DNA from: Streptomyces sp. PsTaAH-137
GTDB lineage: Bacteria; Actinomycetota; Actinomycetes; Streptomycetales; Streptomycetaceae
Reading direction: 5' to 3'
NCBI RefSeq assembly: GCF_003259365.1
Contig: NZ_QLLY01000016.1
Location: forward strand, 62,001-126,000
DNA: 64,000 bases
Shown here: piece after piece, positions 45,409 through 53,513 of the stretch
Layout of the letters: each line of letters opens with the position of its first letter
Position numbering within the stretch: position 1 is the stretch's first letter
Made by a program: the position numbers and the translations under genes
The notes under the pieces: generated by a model
What the model saw: only the letters and a program-made list of their open reading frames with translations
Told to the model about the DNA's origin: nothing
Database searches by the model: none

Positions 45409-45837
45409 ATGTCAGCGATCAAGAAATTCCAAGTCACCTTTGACTGCGCAGAACCTGAGCGTCTCGCTCGTTTCTGGTGCGAGGTGTTGGGGTACGTCGT
45501 ACCGCCGCCGCCGGGAGAGTTTGCCACTTGGGACGATTTCAAGCGTTCGCAGCCATCTGAGCAACGGGATTCGTGGTTCGCCTGCATAGATCCCTCAGGT
45601 GTGGGTCCGCGGCTGTTCTTCCAGCGCGTTCCCGAGAGTAAAGCAGTCAAGAACCGTGTGCACCTCGATGTGCGGGTCGGCACCGGTCTCGTGGGTAAGG
45701 AGCGTCTCGCCGCACTCGAGGCCGAATGCGCGCGGCTGGTCCCTCTCGGTGCGGTCCATGTGCAAACGCTGTATGACGGCAATGATGCGTGCATCCCGAT
45801 GCTAGATATCGAGGGCAACGAGTTCTGTATCGACTGA
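45409..45837 (+). CDS. VOC-superfamily (glyoxalase-like) protein
   Basis: 142 residues from ATG 45409. It starts KKFQVTFDCAEPERLARFW, with CEVLGYVVPPPPG, RLFFQRVPESKAVKNRVHLD and LDIEGNEFCID, the two half-folds of Glyoxalase_6-type proteins. These bind small molecules, sometimes as resistance proteins, sometimes as dioxygenases. It is an orphan gene in a lower-GC patch beside an IS701 relic, so probably acquired. The ligand is unknown. Confidence 0.8.
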   Translation: MSAIKKFQVTFDCAEPERLARFWCEVLGYVVPPPPGEFATWDDFKRSQPSEQRDSWFACIDPSGVGPRLFFQRVPESKAVKNRVHLDVRVGTGLVGKERLAALEAECARLVPLGAVHVQTLYDGNDACIPMLDIEGNEFCID

Positions 45838-45959
45838 GCATTCTCCGAGCCGGGGAGGTGGGAAGGCTCTGCTGCGGCACCAACCGCATCACCGACGTGG
45901 TGCAGGCCGTCCTCGTCCTTCACCACTCATCAGCGTGAGGTTGGAAAAGGCTCAATGGT

Positions 45960-46475
45960 TCAGCAGGGCCGGTAGATGTGGTCGGGATCGGCGAGGGCCG
46001 CCTCGGCAAACTCCGCGAAGTCCATGTTGGCGATCGACAGATTTCCGTGCACGTCGTGGACGCCGGCTGGGATGGTTCGGAACTCTCGGGGCGGAGGGGA
46101 GTCGATGAGCTCCTGGTAGTACATCGGGTCGAGGTCTTCCTCTTCGTCCTCCGTGATGTCGAGAGCGAGCAGCGCGCGCTGGGCAGACTGCATCGTGATC
46201 CGGTCGGCGAGGAACACAACGCTCAGGTTCTCGTCCCGCCTCACCGCGTTGAGGACCTCATCGGGCATGCGATCGGCCCAGGCAGGATCGTCGACAAGGT
46301 GAACAGAGGGGTCAAACTCGCCGTCGTCTCCCCACGGCTGAGTCAGGTCCCCGACCACCGCCTGCCACGCAGCCTCGTCCCCATAGTCGGTCCGGATGAT
46401 CAGGGCATCGAATTCGTCACGCACAGCAATCTCAGGCAGCTCTTTCACGCGACCCATCCCCTCAGTGCCCGGCAT
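45960..46475 (-). CDS. DUF6924-like hypothetical protein
   Basis: 171 residues from the ATG at 46475 (another is at 46457). The pattern FDALIIRTDYGDEAAWQAVV, HLVDDPAWADRMPDEV, VVFLADRITM, FRTIPAGVHDVHGNLSIANM and DFAEFAEAA matches a family common in streptomycetes with no known function. It overlaps the upstream coiled-coil gene slightly and is convergent with the VOC gene. Confidence 0.6.
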   Translation of the reverse strand: MPGTEGMGRVKELPEIAVRDEFDALIIRTDYGDEAAWQAVVGDLTQPWGDDGEFDPSVHLVDDPAWADRMPDEVLNAVRRDENLSVVFLADRITMQSAQRALLALDITEDEEEDLDPMYYQELIDSPPPREFRTIPAGVHDVHGNLSIANMDFAEFAEAALADPDHIYRPC

Positions 46476-46768
46476 GGGTCTGACTGTCTCACGAACCGCC
46501 GACAGCACCTTTGCGCGCCGCCTTGACCTTCCTCGTTGACGCCACTGGCCCTACGTCCCTTCCTACTGAGTGGTGGTTCGTGTCTGCTCCCATCGGTCAG
46601 GTCCCGCGCCAGTTGGACGGTTTCCCGCGTGATCTCCAACCGCGAGAGATCCTTCCGAGCTTCCTCCAGACGGATGGCCAACTCGGCTGCCTCGGCCTGG
46701 AGTTCCTCCACGCGCCGCCGAGCTGTGGCCTCCTCGCGGGCCTGAAGCTCTTCCGGCAAAGACACCAT
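46445..46768 (-). CDS. Short coiled-coil protein, possibly a mobile-element remnant
   Basis: 107 residues from ATG 46768 with GGAGGT upstream. The first 60 residues are a strong coiled coil (PEELQAREEATARRR, LQAEAAELAIRLEEARK, LSRLEITRETVQ); the remainder is basic and low-complexity. Similar coiled-coil starts occur in streptomycete transposon-associated proteins (from memory), so it may be a truncated relic. No function is proposed. Confidence 0.4.
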   Translation of the reverse strand: MVSLPEELQAREEATARRRVEELQAEAAELAIRLEEARKDLSRLEITRETVQLARDLTDGSRHEPPLSRKGRRASGVNEEGQGGAQRCCRRFVRQSDPCRALRGWVA

Positions 46769-46922
46769 GGCGCCCACCTCCATCTCGCCACGGTAGAAGT
46801 CCAGCGCCACCACCACACACCAATCAGCGTTTACCCAGCTGGCCCGGCCCGGGAGCAACCACACCCAATCGATCGTTCGAAGGGGAAGAGCAGGACAATC
46901 GGCAGGTCCAAGCAGTGATTCC

Positions 46923-47393
46923 ATGAGGCCGGAGCAGAGTGCTGAGCCGATGACCACAACACCGCCCACGATGCAGATGGTCTCCTTCGCGGCCTGGCGG
47001 GACGCTGCCCCGCATACGGGCCACCACGCCGCTCGGCACTACGTCACCCTGGCCGAGCTCCTGATCCGCCTGGGAAGTTACGGCCTCACGCTCACCTGGC
47101 GAGCCCGCAGCTTCGACGATCACCCACACCCCAGCTTCGCCGAGCTGGTCAGAGTTTCAGGCAACGACAGAATCCCCACCCTCGAGCTGTTGGCCATGGA
47201 CGCACCTCACCTGCAGGCCGTCGACGGAGACTTCGAAGGCTATGCCGGCAGCGATCTCGTGGTGACCCTGCGGGAGTTCGATAGTTCAAGCTGGGATGTC
47301 CGCACGGCAGACGAGTGGGTGCTCAACGAGATCCGACGACACTATCCGGACGCCAAGCCCATGACCTCGGACGAATGGGATGCCACGAACTGA
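46923..47393 (+). CDS. Hypothetical protein, 156 aa
   Basis: Starts at ATG 46923, or at 46950. It has a mixed composition without signal peptide or membrane segment; visible stretches include YVTLAELLIRLGSYGLTLTW and an acidic C-terminal part (DEWVLNEIRRHYPDAKPM). No family is recognised. It is an orphan in the 45-49 kb group of unrelated small genes. Confidence 0.55.
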   Translation: MRPEQSAEPMTTTPPTMQMVSFAAWRDAAPHTGHHAARHYVTLAELLIRLGSYGLTLTWRARSFDDHPHPSFAELVRVSGNDRIPTLELLAMDAPHLQAVDGDFEGYAGSDLVVTLREFDSSSWDVRTADEWVLNEIRRHYPDAKPMTSDEWDATN

Positions 47394-47493
47394 TCCCCGA
47401 GGACGGAACCGTCACTCCAAAAAATCCGCACCCATTTCGGTTGGCGTGATCTTGCGGCAGTCTGGGGTGATGGCTGCTTGTGACTGAGCGAGA

Positions 47494-47522
47494 TAGTTGG
47501 CCCTTGAGCACGCTAGTTGGCC
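47494..47522. repeat. Paired TAGTTGGCC repeats, IS21-like end
   Basis: TAGTTGGCC occurs at 47494-47502 and 47514-47522, 20 bp apart, sharing the TAGTTGGC core of the copies at 38779-38869. It is probably another orphan end of an IS21-type element. The rest of 47394-47605 shows no gene. Confidence 0.4.
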
Positions 47523-47605
47523 TCTGTGCGCGATCTATGGCTCACGAGTAGTGAGCCGAAGCAAGAGAGCTGTCACGTAGGCAGGCTTCTTGTCACCGGA
47601 GGGGC

Positions 47606-48319
47606 CTACTGCTGATGGGTGGCCGGTCGCGCGTGGGTGTGTGTGCTCCATCGCTCCAGTTCGTCCAAGTGGCTGCCGACTGCTGTTGCCCGGGCGACCT
47701 CTCCGGCTTCCTTCGGTGTCGGCTCACCCTGGCGGGCGATCAACTTCAGCGGCCAGGCCGGGGTGCCCGACTGTTCGCCGTCGAAGGGATGCCAGTTCCA
47801 GGCAGCCGCATCGAACCGCCAGGCGCGCCCGTCCCGGTCGGCAACCTCATCACCCAGTTCGAGGAAGGCGTACGGACGGAAGACCAGCTCGATGTATATG
47901 GGTTCGCCACCGGCCGGATCGATGGTGCAGCCCTGGTCCCCGAGGGAAGGGTCGTGGGTCTCACCCTGCTGCAGGACCTCAAGGTAGGACGCGGGCCGGG
48001 GCAGCATGCCGGTGACCAGGGGCGGATCGAAGCGGTGGACTGCCTGGACGTGCACCACGGTCGCTGGGATTCCCACCAGGCAGGTATCGCCCGGCTTCAG
48101 TGCGGTCTCCGCCGGTTCCGTTCGGAAGATCTCCCACTCGCGGGCCGCAGGCGTTGGAAGCGCCCTCTGCCCGTTCCACCTGAAGTTCTCGGCCTGTGAG
48201 TCCACTTCCAGCCACGGCCACCGCACGGACACGTAGTAACGGGTACCCCCGGTGACGGCGGTCCCAGTGAACTGGCACTCCAGCAACAGCACGTCACCGG
48301 GCCTGTAGTCGTGGCTCAT
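47606..48319 (-). CDS. Hypothetical protein, 237 aa
   Basis: ATG at 48319. It opens with DYRPGDVLLLECQFTGTAV, continues with beta-rich stretches (RYYVSVRWPWLEVDSQAENF, EPIYIELVFRPYAFLELGDE) and FDAAAWNWHPFDGEQSG. No family is recognised and there are no membrane segments. It is divergent from the gene at 48590. The 270-nt gap contains a roughly 60-codon - frame ending at 48339 (LLEDHAERLAKAIDHCQ) that reads like protein but lacks a start. Confidence 0.55.
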   Translation of the reverse strand: MSHDYRPGDVLLLECQFTGTAVTGGTRYYVSVRWPWLEVDSQAENFRWNGQRALPTPAAREWEIFRTEPAETALKPGDTCLVGIPATVVHVQAVHRFDPPLVTGMLPRPASYLEVLQQGETHDPSLGDQGCTIDPAGGEPIYIELVFRPYAFLELGDEVADRDGRAWRFDAAAWNWHPFDGEQSGTPAWPLKLIARQGEPTPKEAGEVARATAVGSHLDELERWSTHTHARPATHQQ

Positions 48320-48589
48320 GAACGCATTGTGCATGCCGTCACTGACAGTGGTCGATCGCCTTGGCCAGACGCTCGGCGTGGTCTTCGAGCAGTGGCTTGA
48401 GGGCTCCGTAGTAGGGCTGGTGGTCAGTTGTACGGAGCCAGTGGAAGACGTTGTGTCGCTCCCGATCCAGACGACACGTAGTGCGGGGTCGGAAGCGATG
48501 TGTGGCGGGCAGGACGCGAAGTGTTCACGCCGGAAGCGTGCCAGAACAAAGCAGTTGAGGAGGGTGAATCGGCCCGGCACACTCGTCCG

Positions 48590-48949
48590 ATGAGCCACGG
48601 CACACCATCGGGCAGCTGGGATGAACCCTGGTACCGCGTCCACACTGAGCATTTCGAGGCCGCGTTCCTGCCGGACGCCGACGAGGACCCTGATGCGGTG
48701 AACGACGTTGACGTCGAGGTGCGCCTGCGGGACGGATCTCGGTGGAGCGCAACCATTTGCACGGTTGGTCACGTTGAGACGCTGATGGAGCGGTGGGCGG
48801 CGAGTGGGGAAGCTCTGGGAGGACGCTACTTCTGGGCCTCGGACGGGCTCATCGTCCGCGATGCCGGCATCGGCAGCATGACCCAGGTCCTCACCGGCCT
48901 GATCGAGAACGGCGAGTTCGCGCAGATCCTTCAACGCCTCGAGGACTGA
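48590..48949 (+). CDS. Hypothetical protein, 119 aa
   Basis: ATG 48590 with GGAGGG about 25 nt upstream. The sequence is acidic (DADEDPDAVNDVDVEVRLRD) with RWSATICTVGHVETLMERW, YFWASDGLIVRDAG and a helical end. Such small acidic proteins with RWSAT-type strands are widespread in streptomycetes, function unknown. No operon partner; convergent with the MarR gene. Confidence 0.6.
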   Translation: MSHGTPSGSWDEPWYRVHTEHFEAAFLPDADEDPDAVNDVDVEVRLRDGSRWSATICTVGHVETLMERWAASGEALGGRYFWASDGLIVRDAGIGSMTQVLTGLIENGEFAQILQRLED

Positions 48950-48984
48950 CGTCCAGCCAGACTGACTCATCCTGAAACGATTAG

Positions 48985-49539
48985 TTAGGCGTCCTTGGGC
49001 ACGTCGTGGCGTCCTGCGGGGCCGTATTCATCTTCCAGCCGGGCCAGCAGATGGCCCAGCAGCACATTGAGATCGCTGAGCCCGTCACGTGACAGTGCCT
49101 CTGCGAACAGCACATGTTCGCGCGCGGTGCGCTCTTTGGTAGCAGCCCGCCAGCGATTCTGGCCATGCGTGGTGAGCTGGACAGGCTTGCTGCGCCCGTC
49201 CGCAGCTGCCACCGACTCCACCAGCCCCGCCTGCACCAGGCGGGCCAGGCGCACGCTCATCGTGCCGGATGTGATTCCCAGCTGCTGTGCCAGAGCGGTG
49301 GGGGAGGCCTGGAAGGGCGGTCCGGAACGCTGAAGTGCTGATAGCGCGGCCCAGTCCCCGGCCGTGAGCGCATTGTCGACCGCGACCTTGGACAGCAGCC
49401 GGTCGAACAATCGGGTCAGGCGGCCGATGCGCTGACGGGCAGCCTCGGTGAGCGGATCCACCTCAGGCATATCGGCCACCCAATGCTCGAGCTCGGCCTG
49501 CACCGAGTCCTGCGGGAACGGCTGCTCGTCACCGGACAC
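48985..49539 (-). CDS. MarR-family transcriptional regulator
   Basis: 184 residues. The GTG at 49539 is chosen because AGGGAG lies 8 nt upstream; a GTG at 49548 has a poorly spaced site. The winged-helix core is visible: DWAALSALQRSGPPFQASPT, ALAQQLGITSGTMSVRLARL, VQAGLVESVAAADGRSKPVQ. MarR proteins are usually ligand-released repressors of divergent genes. It faces the MFS/SDR genes across paired palindromes, so it probably controls both directions. Confidence 0.88.
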   Translation of the reverse strand: MSGDEQPFPQDSVQAELEHWVADMPEVDPLTEAARQRIGRLTRLFDRLLSKVAVDNALTAGDWAALSALQRSGPPFQASPTALAQQLGITSGTMSVRLARLVQAGLVESVAAADGRSKPVQLTTHGQNRWRAATKERTAREHVLFAEALSRDGLSDLNVLLGHLLARLEDEYGPAGRHDVPKDA

Positions 49540-49551
49540 CTTTGACACTCC

Positions 49552-49586
49552 CTTGAGTCTCAAGATAATTTACCTTGGCACTCAAG
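49552..49586. promoter_or_regulatory. Paired palindromic operators between MarR and MFS/SDR genes
   Basis: CTTGAGTCTCAAG (49552-49564) is a perfect 13-bp palindrome; CTTGGCACTCAAG (49574-49586) is a degenerate second copy, centred 22 bp away (two helical turns). The site lies 12 nt before the MarR start and 21 nt before the MFS start, so occupancy would block both promoters. The TTG inside the first palindrome is not taken as a start. Confidence 0.65.
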
Positions 49587-49607
49587 ATAACCACATCAGG
49601 AGGGCTC

Positions 49608-49898
49608 GTGACAGACACCTCCATCACCACGAAGACAGGCCGCCTGCCATGGGCGGGCCTGTTCGCCCTCGCGGTTGCCGGCTTCGTCACGGTCCTCACG
49701 CAGACCATCCCGGCCCGGCTCCTGCCCCAGATCAGCAGCGGCCTCGATGTACCCCAGGCCACAGGACAGCTCGTGATCGTCTACGCAGCCGGACCGATGC
49801 TCGCAGCGATCCCCCTGACCGCCCTCGCCCAGCGCTGGCCCCGGCGACCGGCCGCTGATGTAACCACTGCCAGCTACGAGAAAGGGAGAGCCTCGTGA
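49608..49898 (+). pseudogene. MFS transporter with large in-frame deletion
   Basis: GTG start with AGGAGG upstream. The first about 80 residues are a normal MFS N-terminus: WAGLFALAVAGFVTVLTQTIPA, LLPQISSGLDVPQATGQLV and AAIPLTALAQRWPRR, i.e. two membrane segments and the first cytoplasmic loop. It then jumps to a polar tail of about 15 residues and stops at 97 codons, where about 400 are normal. The stop still overlaps the SDR start (GTGA), as if an internal deletion kept both ends. It cannot transport. Confidence 0.75.
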
Positions 49899-50755
49899 CC
49901 TCGCCCCCCACTGCACACGAGACCACCGCCGACAAGGTGTGGTTCATCACCGGCACCAGCACCGGACTCGGCCGCGCCCTGGCCCAAGGGGTAATCGCCG
50001 ACGGCAACCGCCTCGTCGCCACCGCCCGCGACCCACGCACCCTCGACGATCTCGTCGCTCTCGCTCCAGACCGCGTGCGTGCCCTGCCCCTCGACGTCAC
50101 CGACCCGGCAGCGGTCCGGCACGCCGTCCAGGACGCCCTCAAGAACTTCGGCCGCATCGACGTACTGGTCAACAACGCCGGCTACGCGCTGCGCGGCGCA
50201 CTGGAAGAACTCTCCGAAGAAGAACTGCGCCGCCAGTTCGACACCAACGTCTTCGGTGCCCTCGACGTGACGCGTGCGGTCCTGCCCACACTCCGCAGCC
50301 AACGCTCGGGCTGCATCGTCCAGATGTCCTCGGTCGGCGGTGTCATGGCCACTCTCGGCGGCACCGCCTACGCCGGCACCAAGTTCGCCCTCGAGGGACT
50401 CTCCGAAGGCCTCGCCACGGAGGTTGCCCACCTCAACATCCACGTCATGATCGTCGAGCCCGGCCCCTTCCGAACCGACTTCACCGGCCGCTCCGTTCAC
50501 TACGCCGACCCGATCGATGACTACCGCGAGGTCCTGGACCCGGCCAAGAAGCAGTTCCTGGCCATGCACGGCACCCAGCCCGGCGACCCCGCCCGGGCAG
50601 CCCGCGCCATCATCACCGCCACCGCCATGGAACACCCGCCCCTGCGGCTGCCCCTCGGCGCCAACGCCATCGATCGCATCCGCGAACGCCTGCACCAGCG
50701 CCTCAGGGACGTTGACGCCATCGAATCGCTTGGCCGCCCCACCGACTTCGACTAG
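49895..50755 (+). CDS. Short-chain dehydrogenase/reductase (SDR)
   Basis: 286 residues from a GTG overlapping the truncated MFS gene. The classical SDR order is intact: nucleotide motif TGTSTGLGRA, DVTDPAAV, NNAGYALRGA, the Ser in MSSVGGVMATLGG, and YAGTKFALEG (Tyr-x3-Lys), followed by EPGPFRTDF. It likely acts as an NADP-linked carbonyl reductase on a small molecule or xenobiotic. It should be expressed with the MFS remnant under MarR control. Confidence 0.9.
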   Translation: MTSPPTAHETTADKVWFITGTSTGLGRALAQGVIADGNRLVATARDPRTLDDLVALAPDRVRALPLDVTDPAAVRHAVQDALKNFGRIDVLVNNAGYALRGALEELSEEELRRQFDTNVFGALDVTRAVLPTLRSQRSGCIVQMSSVGGVMATLGGTAYAGTKFALEGLSEGLATEVAHLNIHVMIVEPGPFRTDFTGRSVHYADPIDDYREVLDPAKKQFLAMHGTQPGDPARAARAIITATAMEHPPLRLPLGANAIDRIRERLHQRLRDVDAIESLGRPTDFD

Positions 50756-51419
50756 ACCGCACCCTGGGCATCAATAGCCGCCAAGACGGCGCCCCACTGA
50801 CGCAACCCCCGTAGCCGGGAGGGGGCGCCCTACTTCCAGAACGGGAGCCGGCCGTCCGTCGCAATGATGGTTTGCACGGAGACGGCGGGCGCGCAGGCGG
50901 GTGACGGCGCCCCGGCACCGCACGGTCGCTCCAAGGCCCCAAGCCGCGGTGTCGTGTACGGCTGATCGCAGCAGGCCGGGGTGGATCCGGCGCTCACCGC
51001 GGCCGTCCGCCATCACTTAGGTTCCGCCGTGCGTCTCCATCGGTACCAACGCCGACGGCGACGGCGCGACCATCATCACTGCGGACACCGCTTCCATCGC
51101 CGGCCTCCTCGTCAGCACCGATCAAGCAGCACGCAAGCACCTCACCCTCGCCCAGCGCGTGAACCTGATCTCCGACCCGGGGATCAGGCCCGGCTGCTGA
51201 TGCGCAGGGCGCAAACCGCACCGAACTTAAAGCCGCAGCACGGAGCGTGCACCTGTGGACGCTTGCAGGCACTTGAGGGCGTGGCTGAGGCCCCGCCGAC
51301 ACGGCCGCCTACGGCAGGGGCAGCCGCCGGGCCGGGGCCGGGAGCAGCAGGGGAGTGCAAGACCACGACAGGCCGTACGTCCCGGGCGGGCAGACAGGCG
51401 GATAGGTCTGTTTCTGCAG
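50756..51419. other. Intergenic region with possible gene remnant
   Basis: No supported gene. One short + frame (about 51027-51200) reads like protein: SIGTNADGDGATIITADTAS then LLVSTDQAARKHLTLAQRV, ending with a stop at 51200, but it has no start and is probably a remnant. Confidence 0.3.
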
Positions 51420-52316
51420 TCAGGCGTGGAGCAGGTCTGGGCAGTAGCCAGCGCCGGTTGCCGGCTGGTGGGGTGCTTCGGTGTTGTGGGGGGTGGGCCG
51501 GGCGGCGCGTTTGGCTGCTGTGCGCAGGGCGAGTTGTGAGGTGCCGGGTTGACGGCGTGGGAGTTGTGCCCGGGTGGTGTGCTGGGGGTGCGGTGCTTCG
51601 GGTTGCGGGGGAGTGGCGGCGTTGTGGTGGAGGGCGCGGATCTTTGCGGTGAAGGTGCGGTCGGGCAGGGGGAGTTCGAGGTCGTCGTCGACGAAGGACA
51701 CGGCGCGGGTGATGGAGTCGATGATGTCCTGCTGGAGCGGGGGCGGGGGCGGGGTGCGCAGGGATTGGTGGAGTTTAAGTTGGCGCAGTACGCGGAGGGT
51801 GGTGGGCACGCTGGTGTCTTCGCCGTCGGGCGGGGCCTGGTTCGGGGAGGGGCTGGTGGGGGCGGTTTGGGTCTGCCACCAGGCGGCCGGGTCTGTTTCT
51901 TCCAGGGACAGGTGGTGCAGGTGGAGGCAGTAGGCCGCGGTGTGGTCTCCGGCTCCGGCGGCGAACTGCCACCAGAAGCGGGCACCGTCGTGAGCGCCGC
52001 CGAGGTGGAGGTAGCAGCCCAGGGTGCGGGCGCTTTCGGGTTCGGGCAGGAGGGTGTCGTCCAAGAATTCGGTGAGGTGGTCGGTGCCGGCCAGTGAGAT
52101 CGCGGTGTGGCACAGGGTGGTCAGGTCGCTGCGGGCCCGGTCCGCGGCGGCGCGGCGTGTGCGGCGCTGAAACGCTCCGTCCCCGGAGGAGGGTCGGGGT
52201 GGGTTGGGGGCGGGTGTGTCGTTGCCGGCCGGGAGGGGGGAGGGAAGGTAGTGGTAGGCGAAGTCGTCGTCGCGCAGGCGTGCGCGCGAGAGGACCTCGT
52301 CAATCGGTGAGGTCAT
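51420..52316 (-). CDS. Hypothetical protein paired with HTH/sigma-like regulator
   Basis: 298 residues from ATG 52316 with AGGAAGGA upstream. The N-terminal part (PIDEVLSRARLRDDDFAYHY) is followed by a helical core with GCYLHLGGAHDGARFWWQFA and AAYCLHLHHLSLEETDP, resembling tetratricopeptide-like helices in other streptomycete proteins, then a Pro/His-rich tail. No family name is certain. It begins 14 nt after the sigma-like gene and is likely co-transcribed; it may be its partner. Confidence 0.6.
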   Translation of the reverse strand: MTSPIDEVLSRARLRDDDFAYHYLPSPLPAGNDTPAPNPPRPSSGDGAFQRRTRRAAADRARSDLTTLCHTAISLAGTDHLTEFLDDTLLPEPESARTLGCYLHLGGAHDGARFWWQFAAGAGDHTAAYCLHLHHLSLEETDPAAWWQTQTAPTSPSPNQAPPDGEDTSVPTTLRVLRQLKLHQSLRTPPPPPLQQDIIDSITRAVSFVDDDLELPLPDRTFTAKIRALHHNAATPPQPEAPHPQHTTRAQLPRRQPGTSQLALRTAAKRAARPTPHNTEAPHQPATGAGYCPDLLHA

Positions 52317-52330
52317 CACAGGGTCCTTCC

Positions 52331-53203
52331 TCATGGCTGGGCAGGCGGGAAGCGGTCGGACAGGGTGCGGCGGGCGTGCCGCACGCACGAGCGGACATCG
52401 GGCAGGGACAGCCCCATCACGTCATGGACGCTTTCCTCGGGCAGGCCGAGGATGAACCGGAGCACCATGACGTCGAGCTGCTTGGGCGGGAGCCGGCGGA
52501 TCCCGTCGTACAGGCGCAGGGTCTCCCGCAACTGGCGCACACGGTCGGTGTGGGCGGCCTGCTGGCGCAGGGCCTGGCTGGCGTAGGCGGTCTCGTCCAG
52601 AGCGGGATGGCCCTCGCGCTGCGGAGCACGTTCCAGGACGGTGTCCCGCAGCATCCGCCAGGCGAACTGCGCCGTGCTGTTGCTGGCCAGCGCCTCGTCC
52701 CAGACGATGCGCAGCAGGGTGAAGACGTCCTCGACCGCACGCCGGGCCTGCGCCGGGCGTCGCAGGAACGTCGCCGCGTAGGCGTGATAGTGGCCCTGCC
52801 GGGACTCCCTAAAGGCGGTGAACTCCACCGGCGGCACACCGGTCTGCGCCTGGACGCAGCCGCTGATCCAGCCCGGACGCTTGCGGGCCTCCTGCGCGGC
52901 ACGGATCCACAGGTTGCGCAGGCTCAGGATGGCGCTGTTCGGCCAGCCCAGAGCGGTGAGCAGGGTGTGTATGGGCTCCCAGCGGGGATACCGGCCCGCC
53001 GCCCGCAGCAGCTCACTGATCTTCGAGCGCGACCAGTTGGTGTCACGCTCCAGGTCGAGCAGGGTCTTGCCGCTGGCCTCGAAGGCGTCGCGGACCTGCT
53101 GCAGCCAGGCGCGGTGGGTGGGTCCGGCCGACGAAGCGATCGGTCCGAGCCGGCGTCCGGGTCTGGAGCCGCTCCCGGACGTCGAGGTGGGGGGAGGGGT
53201 CAC
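52331..53203 (-). CDS. XRE-like HTH fused to sigma-70-like regions
   Basis: 290 residues from a GTG overlapping the upstream stop (GTGA). Residues about 25-80 look like a helix-turn-helix (TLLDLERDTNWSRSKISELL). Then come a sigma region 2-like stretch (EFTAFRESRQGHYHAYAATF) and a region 4-like stretch with a second HTH (RRLPPKQLDVMVLRFILGL, SVHDVMGLSLPDVRSCVRHA). Such a fusion could recognise a promoter and a second site or act as an autonomous sigma factor. The neighbours are a small membrane protein and a hypothetical protein, both in the same operon. Confidence 0.65.
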   Translation of the reverse strand: MTPPPTSTSGSGSRPGRRLGPIASSAGPTHRAWLQQVRDAFEASGKTLLDLERDTNWSRSKISELLRAAGRYPRWEPIHTLLTALGWPNSAILSLRNLWIRAAQEARKRPGWISGCVQAQTGVPPVEFTAFRESRQGHYHAYAATFLRRPAQARRAVEDVFTLLRIVWDEALASNSTAQFAWRMLRDTVLERAPQREGHPALDETAYASQALRQQAAHTDRVRQLRETLRLYDGIRRLPPKQLDVMVLRFILGLPEESVHDVMGLSLPDVRSCVRHARRTLSDRFPPAQP

Positions 53204-53409
53204 CGCTCGGGCTCGTGCTCGGCCTGTCCGGACTGGGACGGCCGGGAGCTGCTGTGGCCGCAGGCCGCCAGGATCTGCTGCACACACAAACCGACGGAAG
53301 AGATCACCGCGATCACAGCCGCGGTCGTCTGCCCGAGCGCGGTCAACGCGACACACAGGCCTGCCAGCGCTGTCAGCGCGGCGACGGCCACCACACTCCT
53401 ACTGATCAT
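53200..53409 (-). CDS. Small membrane protein ahead of the sigma-like gene
   Basis: 69 residues from ATG 53409 with AAGGTG nearby. Two hydrophobic helices (VVAVAALTALAGLCVALTAL and TTAAVIAVISSVGLCVQQIL) precede a polar tail. Its stop overlaps the GTG of the HTH/sigma gene, so the two are translated together. It might be a membrane anchor or anti-sigma partner; nothing in its sequence proves this. Confidence 0.6.
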   Translation of the reverse strand: MISRSVVAVAALTALAGLCVALTALGQTTAAVIAVISSVGLCVQQILAACGHSSSRPSQSGQAEHEPER

Positions 53410-53513
53410 GAACACCTTGATCCTTACCTGACGCAACATCAAAGTAGTTTGAAAATGCACGAGTTGATGCACCTGGGGCGTGGGGCAGCCCCGGGTCTGG
53501 TGCTCGCATCAGA

